Below, piece by piece: positions 63,101 through 64,000 of a DNA stretch of 64,000 nucleotides. The stretch comes from Nectonema munidae (lineage: Eukaryota > Nematomorpha > Nectonematoida > Nectonematidae), in contig JAUIRK010001028.1 of the NCBI GenBank assembly GCA_030549495.1, positions 372,001-436,000 on the forward strand. The letters are read 5' to 3'. The notes under the pieces were generated by a model. That model was not told where the DNA came from and searched no databases. It saw only the letters and a list, made by a program, of their open reading frames with translations. Positions within the stretch are counted from its first letter, which is position 1; each line of letters starts with the position of its first letter. Both the position numbers and the translations under genes were made by a program.

Positions 63101-63422
63101 GTTACTTGTAGTTTTAATCTTAAGAGCCTGCATTTTTAAAGCAAAATCATTTTGGTTCTGGATCTATCATCTCCTCAAAATCAGTATTCTTTTTGATTGC
63201 TTAATTGTAACTTAATACGTAGCAGTGTTGTAATCAAATGCAACAAGCATGTGATTGGCTGCAAAAACGACTTAAGGATCGCAAATCTTGATTGTGATTA
63301 AGATCGATGACTGCACCGCACCTCTACTTGGAGACTCTCAGGAAGAAGACAGGCTTGAAATTGCAAAAGTTGTCATAGACAAAATGAAGAAGTTCTACTC
63401 TCTACCAGAAAAACTTTCCATG
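27116..63422 (+). CDS. Syn: Synapsin, ten exons, 5' end unresolved and 3' end possibly partial
   Basis: Synapsins are ATP-binding phosphoproteins on the cytosolic face of synaptic vesicles that tether the reserve pool. Ten exons join in frame to 414 codons from 27125 to the ATG at 63420-63422. Domain A carries a PKA/CaMKI site RRRFSS at residues 30-35, counting from 27125. A short linker (domain B) has SAPSSPTKREE at 60-70, much like fly SAPTSPAKSRE. Domain C runs from about residue 100 with LVIDDSETNWSKYF, FKPNFVLIRQ, SGIPCVNSLFSIYN, FPLIEQ, KIGANHYKTF, SGNWKANTG, YKLWIDECAKLF and LLGDSQEEDR. Domains after C are absent or lie beyond the window. No in-frame ATG occurs in the first exon. The family call is firm. 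Confidence 0.95.
28110..30772 (-). pseudogene. hAT transposase (TTF zinc finger, DUF4371, dimerisation domain)
   Basis: Starts at 30772 with MNFTSGVFRERG and LSGAAKRKMKQRRE, typical of this group. A TTF-type zinc finger follows (RTLFCFACKL, SYCVSRHEKSAVH), then DUF4371 with YFSVSVDSTPDITH and LTCIIRYV, then YVPCAAHSLNLVGQSAV and KRMSDTRWSARADA. It ends in the hAT dimerisation segment ISNCSGERSFSKLKLIQNHLRS. The reading frame is interrupted at about four places (near 30360-30395, 30229, 29935 and 29240-29450, the last with some sequence lost). So the copy cannot make a whole protein as it stands. It is not a host gene: it lies inside clear transposon ends. Confidence 0.92.
30850..31990. repeat. 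Nested repeat cluster inside the hAT element
   Basis: Outer ends GGCGTCCGTAAAGAGGG and CGGACGTCCATGCGCC, and inner ends CAGGGCCGTAAACCC (31041) and CACACCCTTGCCTGG (31845), look like two worn, related inverted-repeat elements one inside the other. Each end carries a TTTGCCCCTC-type motif. No matching target duplications were found. Confidence 0.5.
33191..33640. repeat. 64-bp tandem repeat, about seven units
   Basis: Units of about 64 bp beginning ACCACCATTCTGAGTTTTAT and containing TACATGTTAAAACAATG and AAACATCTAAGTGAAAAT. Units differ at only one to four positions. Confidence 0.95.
34123..34266. repeat. TTAA-type MITE, group 1
   Basis: It starts GGCTGTTAACGACAAAAGTC and has AATCATCTGC, AATCTTCTGC and a worn right end TCTTTACCGGTTTAA. 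Confidence 0.75.
34401..34458 (+). CDS. Syn: Synapsin exon 2
   Basis: Borders are ttttcttcag/GTCA and GAACGC/gtaagt. It completes the split Trp codon and reads SKYFDKKNSIKGFEIIIER, matching AKYFKGKKIHGEIDIKVEQ. Confidence 0.93.
35370..37525 (-). mobile_element. LINE with APE endonuclease and reverse transcriptase, broken
   Basis: On the minus strand the endonuclease lies at 36893-37522 (NIRGLLNNFEELKSRI, YRPPSNDMS, LILGDFNCR). A linker at 36608-36883 has SVEPPIGSSNHAVI. The reverse transcriptase lies at about 35573-36307 (YGPDAIPNVFLKKCA, NYRPISLISSIAKIME, SQFGFLKGHSATDQ, AFLDLSHAFG, VTQGSILAPTFF, and PDD where (Y/F)ADD is usual). A C-terminal part continues to about 35370 (MKFNSTKTVAMFISASR, FKYLGI). 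About 40 residues after the AFLDLSHAF motif are missing in frame, and frames shift between segments. A Jockey/CR1-like non-LTR element by layout; the clade is not resolved. It is 5' truncated or abuts satellite at 37600. Confidence 0.9.
37625..38357. repeat. 143-bp satellite block plus unique arm, inverted relative to 53519-54720
   Basis: Three units of about 143 bp start near 37627, 37769 and 37913; shared motifs are GAAATGAAACCA, AACATATATTT and CGCAAATTTGATTGAC. A non-tandem arm follows, with AACTACCATCAAAATGGTATC and GATGCAGCTAGCGATTTTAGG, ending in a run of 13 G. The whole block reappears in reverse at 53519. Confidence 0.88.
38416..38575 (+). repeat. tRNA-derived SINE, well-kept copy
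   Basis: The tRNA-like head has GGGCGTGAGTAGG and CTTGGGTTCGATCCC (B box). The body has CTCATAGTTCGATACAAGC and the tail CTTCTCGATGAAAACACC, then CCCACGGTACCTT. It ends without a long A tail. Confidence 0.85.
39060..39123. repeat. CAT/CAA microsatellite
   Basis: Runs of CAT with a few CAA and TAT units, longest near its right end. Confidence 0.9.
39505..39602 (+). CDS. Syn: Synapsin exon 3
   Basis: Borders are aaattttag/GCAC and AAAAA/gtacgt. It reads APFDRIGLLSS and then a divergent stretch ending ETGKHSCTIKK. This is the variable part of domain C before the VLIRQ strand. Confidence 0.87.
39701..39851 (+). CDS. Syn: Synapsin exon 4
   Basis: Borders are ttctttctag/AAGT and TGGGCA/gtaatt. 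It contains FKPNFVLIRQ, IIGLMHSGIPCVNSLFSIYN and DKSW, matching the core of domain C (DKPW in most relatives). The intron before it is only 98 bases. Confidence 0.95.
40563..40690 (+). repeat. Diverged tRNA-derived SINE copy
   Basis: It has GGCACGTAAG, GCTTTGATACCGCAAGATCT, GGGTCGACCC and CTTTCTTGATGAT in the family order, with many changes. Confidence 0.55.
42325..42840. repeat. About 160-bp repeat array carrying a short palindrome
   Basis: The palindrome ACTACATATGTAGT or a near form occurs at about 42332, 42502, 42658 and 42821, spaced 156-170 bp. The flanking sequence (TTTCAAAAAACTACA before, GTGAGCTTTCGAAGGC or GTGGGCTCTTGAAAG after) is clearly alike for the last two units and weaker for the first two. 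A poly-C run sits at 42427. Confidence 0.65.
42871..43022 (+). repeat. tRNA-derived SINE, best-kept copy
   Basis: Head TGCGTGAGTAATGTTGGTTAG, B box GGTTCGATCCC, body TCATAGTTCGATGCAAGCGG and tail CCCCACGGTACCTTTACC. It lies directly after the palindromic array. Confidence 0.88.
44996..45537. mobile_element. hAT-type MITE, 542 bp
   Basis: The left end CAGTAGCGGATTCTGAGGGG and the right end ATCCACCCCTA are diverged inverted repeats of a type common on hAT elements. The flanking octamers AGCCACAC and AAGCACAC match at six of eight places. A poly-C run follows the left end. Confidence 0.6.
46169..46258 (+). CDS. Syn: Synapsin exon 5
   Basis: A 30-codon exon between ttttttag/TTTT and TCAATC/gtaaga. 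It reads FSQLLLIRNRLGGEVFPLIEQS, matching fly FSHLLQLQRRLGRDGFPLIEQT. It is easily missed because the frame is short, but phase and homology both fit. Confidence 0.93.
46749..46884. repeat. TTAA-tipped MITE, group 1
   Basis: TTAACCCGTCAACGCCC to GGTGGTTAACGGGTTAA, 136 bp with TTAA at both tips. Internal GTCGACTATAGTCGAC palindrome, AATCGTCTGC and ATCGTCTGATTATTC. Confidence 0.9.
46960..47235. repeat. Direct repeat, copy 1 of 2
   Basis: It contains TTTAAACTCAAAATGGCG, GATAGGCTATGTCGATTTC, TGGCCGAAAGGACATTTA and CCAATAAAATAATATTGTTC, all repeated in order at 50567-50835. Confidence 0.88.
47730..47842 (+). repeat. tRNA-derived SINE copy with internal deletion
   Basis: Head GGGGCGTGAGTAAGATTGG and B box GGTTCGATCCC are kept, but the part between ATACAAGCGG and ACCTTTACC is lost. 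Confidence 0.8.
48081..48780 (+). mobile_element. hAT element remnant, 700 bp, with flanking direct repeats
   Basis: Ends TAGAGATGTATCGGAT and ATCCGATATCTCTCTA are inverted repeats. The same 10 bases GTTCATACAC stand at 48071-48080 and 48781-48790. Inside, + strand frames give the C-terminal part of a hAT transposase: ATFLDPRFKSKLF, an acidic EEENEKGNEDND stretch, then DWWKTKKEEFPFLSKIA and a Ser-rich TSSASTVQ. Stops and a frame change interrupt it. It is an internally deleted, dead copy. Confidence 0.85.
50301..50433. repeat. TTAA-tipped MITE, group 4
   Basis: TTAACTCTAATGAGTGCC to CCTCAAAGAGTTAA, 133 bp. Internal AAAATCGTCTTTTTC and CCAGACGATTAG echo the core of the other groups, but the tips differ. 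Confidence 0.65.
50567..50835. repeat. Direct repeat, copy 2 of 2
   Basis: Same orientation as 46960-47235, with a few substitutions and small indels. A TTAGAACACTAAA tail follows both copies. Confidence 0.88.
51619..51681 (+). CDS. Syn: Synapsin exon 6
   Basis: A 21-codon exon between ttcgtttag/AACA and AAGCAA/gtatgt. It reads KFPIVMKAGNLHDGMKQ, matching the YPVVVKMGHAHSGMGK loop that covers the bound ATP. The order is MKQ rather than MGK, so the loop lysine is shifted by one. Confidence 0.93.
51749..51894 (+). CDS. Syn: Synapsin exon 7
   Basis: Borders are ttttatag/GTTA and TTTTCT/gtaagt. It reads VKIQNLVDFYDI, then TIIEPYMESKFDIHIQKIGANHYKTF, matching [23 protein letters not shown]. Confidence 0.95.
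52748..53515 (+). pseudogene. hAT transposase remnant of the ZBED5/SCAND3-like type
   Basis: A hAT-type left end, CGGGCGCACATCCTC, stands at 52751. From about 52905 frames read LTDFKNFLKARQEKL, SHNIAEQLILPWCKDIL, FLSNDTVRRLIEELS, FFAQINETMDAVSA and NFLFCETLSSRTTV, the order found in ZBED5-like hAT transposases. Several stops and frame changes break it. The C-terminal half is missing: a TTAA-tipped satellite block begins at 53519. Confidence 0.85.
53519..54720. repeat. TTAA-tipped element with arm and about five to six 145-bp satellite units
   Basis: It begins TTAACCCTATTAGTGCTGG at 53519 and CCTCCCCCC, then an arm with ATCGCTAGCTGCATC and CATGGTAGTTGAATGACC, then units spaced about 145 bp (TTAGAGGTTTT at about 54244 and 54389, with related forms near 53989 and 54540). 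It is the reverse of 37625-38357. The right end was not found. Confidence 0.85.
55820..56266. repeat. About 150-bp repeat array, left part
   Basis: Diverged units with TTGAAAATGGGTATA, AACTTTATATTATTACTTAG, TTTGAGATGAGCTGTCAT and GAATATCACCATTGAATTCAG. The array is cut at 56266 by the hAT insertion and resumes at 59047. Confidence 0.85.
57306..57375. repeat. Single end of a CAGTGGTTCCCAACC-type hAT element
   Basis: CAGTGGTTCCCAACCGGGGG followed by GGTCCATGG twice is a well-known kind of hAT end. No matching right end was seen. Confidence 0.55.
57590..57712 (+). repeat. Diverged tRNA-derived SINE copy
   Basis: It keeps GATTCGATTTCTC, AGTTTGACATAAGCGG, GCCTGGTCAATGAAAATAC and GCTGCACCTTACC in family order. 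Confidence 0.6.
57939..58216. mobile_element. MITE with GGTCGACAGACATTTCGCCCC-like ends
   Basis: The left end GGTCGACAGACATTTCGCCC and the right end GGGGCGAAATATCCGAGGACC pair as inverted repeats. Extra CAATTTGCCCC and GGGGCGAATTGTCC motifs pair further in. The ATGTCTTATGAAAATAA segment is duplicated at its right side. Confidence 0.7.
58714..58911. mobile_element. hAT-type MITE, 198 bp
   Basis: Ends CAGTGGTGTAGCCA and CTAACTACGTCACTG pair as inverted repeats. The flanking octamers GACAGAAG and GAGAGAAG match at seven of eight places. Confidence 0.75.
59047..59380. repeat. About 150-bp repeat array, right part
   Basis: Two full units and part of a third, with AATTCAGCATATTTGAAAAT at 59047 and 59196, and AAAAAGTTCCTTTTTGAG in each. 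Confidence 0.9.
59597..59845. repeat. Worn MITE related to the hAT element at 27761
   Basis: GTGCCGGATCTACCA and GTGGGGCCTGTAAC at the left and AAGCGCGGGGCCCTG at the right echo CAGGGCCGGATTAA, GGGCCTGTGGC and GCGGGGCCC of the 27761 element. Confidence 0.45.
60011..60085 (+). CDS. Syn: Synapsin exon 8
   Basis: Borders are taattctag/TAGA and GATAA/gtaagt. It reads RKSLSGNWKANTG, then IFDQIPITDK, matching fly RKSITGNWKTNQG. Confidence 0.94.
60086..62717. other. Synapsin intron 8
   Basis: 2.6 kb, very AT-rich from 60090 to 60960. It holds the hAT N-terminal scrap at 60977-61460. The remainder shows nothing. Confidence 0.8.
60977..61460 (+). pseudogene. N-terminal fragment of a ZMYM-type hAT transposase
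   Basis: The + frames give GHLKVDSFF, then TGQNDIGDFIVKQTF, and after a frame change EITNKKKTSRNILGHWF and EDSRFNGWLVYTEINF. This is the segment just before and into the TTF-type zinc finger of this hAT group. It stops before the catalytic part. Confidence 0.7.
62718..62820 (+). CDS. Syn: Synapsin exon 9
   Basis: Borders are cttcatag/GTAT and ATTGGC/gtatga. It reads YKLWIDECAKLFKGFDIL, then TNGKEYIIG, matching YKLWVDTCSEIFGGLDIC and DGREYII. Confidence 0.94.
62821..63302. other. Synapsin intron 9
   Basis: 482 bases, AT-rich, nothing recognised. Confidence 0.85.
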
Positions 63423-63425
63423 TAA
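63303..63425 (+). CDS. Syn: Synapsin exon 10, last seen
   Basis: The acceptor is attgtgattaag at 63302. It reads APLLGDSQEEDRLEIA, then VIDKMKKFYSLPEK, the end of domain C (fly ALIGDTQEEDRRQIA). The frame then meets ATG TAA at 63420-63425. The same bases also form a possible donor AT/gtaaaa, so the protein may stop here or splice onward beyond the window. Confidence 0.88.
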   Translation: MDDCTAPLLGDSQEEDRLEIAKVVIDKMKKFYSLPEKLSM

Positions 63426-63589
63426 AAATTTTGCTTCATTCAAATTTTTCATATTTGCATATATATATTACTTACAATACGTTTAGGGATGGATATGATG
63501 TTTTTTTTATAAATAAGACAAATAATGATTTATTTTCTAAATCATAAGTAATATTATAGAAAATTAATTAAGTTTTTTTTGAAAATGAA

Positions 63590-64000
63590 ACCTGACACTC
63601 CATTTTCTGTGCGAGTTTTTCAAAATTCGGCCCATAATTTGTCAGGGCGATTCTCAAGCATGACTGTAAGTGTTCATTTGTTAATTGGAATCTATGTTTT
63701 GTTTTAATGCTATTCATAAAAGAAAAAGTTGTTTCACACAAATGCGTTGATCCAAAAAATGCATTGAAACTAGCAAATATCTGATTTGAGACTTAAATCG
63801 CATTTCATATTTATAAGTTCTTCTTGTAAATCAGCCAAACTAGATTTCTGTAGGAAATCACCAAGTTTACTAGCTAAAATTTCAATGTTGATGTCATCTT
63901 TAATAGGGTTTGAGAGAAAATTAGTCATATCTTCGAGCTCATTGGAGGTTTCCAATCTTTTTTCAAATTCTTTTGAGAGTGATTGGAGATATTCAATGTA
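63590..64000 (-). pseudogene. C-terminal part of a hAT transposase (ZBED5/SCAND3-like), cut by the window edge
   Basis: The minus strand reads EFEKRLETSNELEDMTNFLSN, then an acidic stretch to LSLKSDIC. After a break it continues AFFGSTHLCETTFSFMNSIK and LTNEHLQSCLRIALTNY, the hAT dimerisation region of ZBED5-like transposases. It has at least one stop and frame change. It may belong to the same family as 52748-53515. Confidence 0.8.

Noticed and set aside
1-64000. CRISPR arrays, bacterial operons, riboswitches, rRNA and intact tRNA genes
   Set aside because: None seen. Tandem arrays here lack repeat-spacer structure and the sequence is plainly animal nuclear DNA.

Overview
This is a stretch of nuclear genome from an animal: AT-rich, with long GT-AG introns and dense with decayed mobile DNA. 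Two host genes lie in tandem on the + strand. The first is the zinc CAAX protease ZMPSTE24/Ste24, with nine exons seen from 1595 to 22609; its N-terminal exon lies before the window or was not recognised. The second is synapsin, with ten exons seen from about 27116 to 63422; its 5' end is unresolved and its 3' end is either a stop at 63423 or a splice into sequence beyond the window. The synapsin has a domain A kinase site (RRRFSS) and an SAPSSP-type motif like those of protostome synapsins. That, and the absence of any vertebrate-like feature, suggests a protostome invertebrate, perhaps an arthropod. The species cannot be named from this sequence.

Layout. 1-1594: AT-rich sequence with one tRNA-derived SINE. 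1595-22609: the Ste24 gene. Its introns hold a Tc1/mariner-like copy, piggyBac-like pieces, a Ty1/copia fossil, a Mutator-like element, several MITEs and a 28-bp minisatellite. 22610-27115: intergenic, with SINE and MITE copies. 27116-63425: the synapsin gene. Its introns hold a nearly whole ZMYM/DUF4371-type hAT element with an exact 8-bp target duplication (27761-32331), a 64-bp tandem array, a LINE with endonuclease and reverse transcriptase (about 35370-37525), two inverted blocks of a 143-bp satellite, several SINEs, and at least four more hAT-derived pieces. 63426-64000: intergenic or intron, entering another hAT transposase remnant on the minus strand.

The two host genes have unrelated jobs. 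Ste24 is a multi-spanning ER/nuclear-envelope protease that processes prenylated proteins. Synapsin is a phosphoprotein on synaptic vesicles. Nothing in the sequence ties their regulation together. No TIMP gene, which is nested in synapsin introns in flies and vertebrates, was found here.

The most unusual non-genic signal is a set of about 13 short elements tipped with TTAA. They fall into four groups with different terminal sequences, yet most copies share an internal ATCGTCTGC/GCAGACGAT motif. A piggyBac-like transposase remnant (5520-6400) in the same window is a plausible relative of the source that moved them, but that link is inference.
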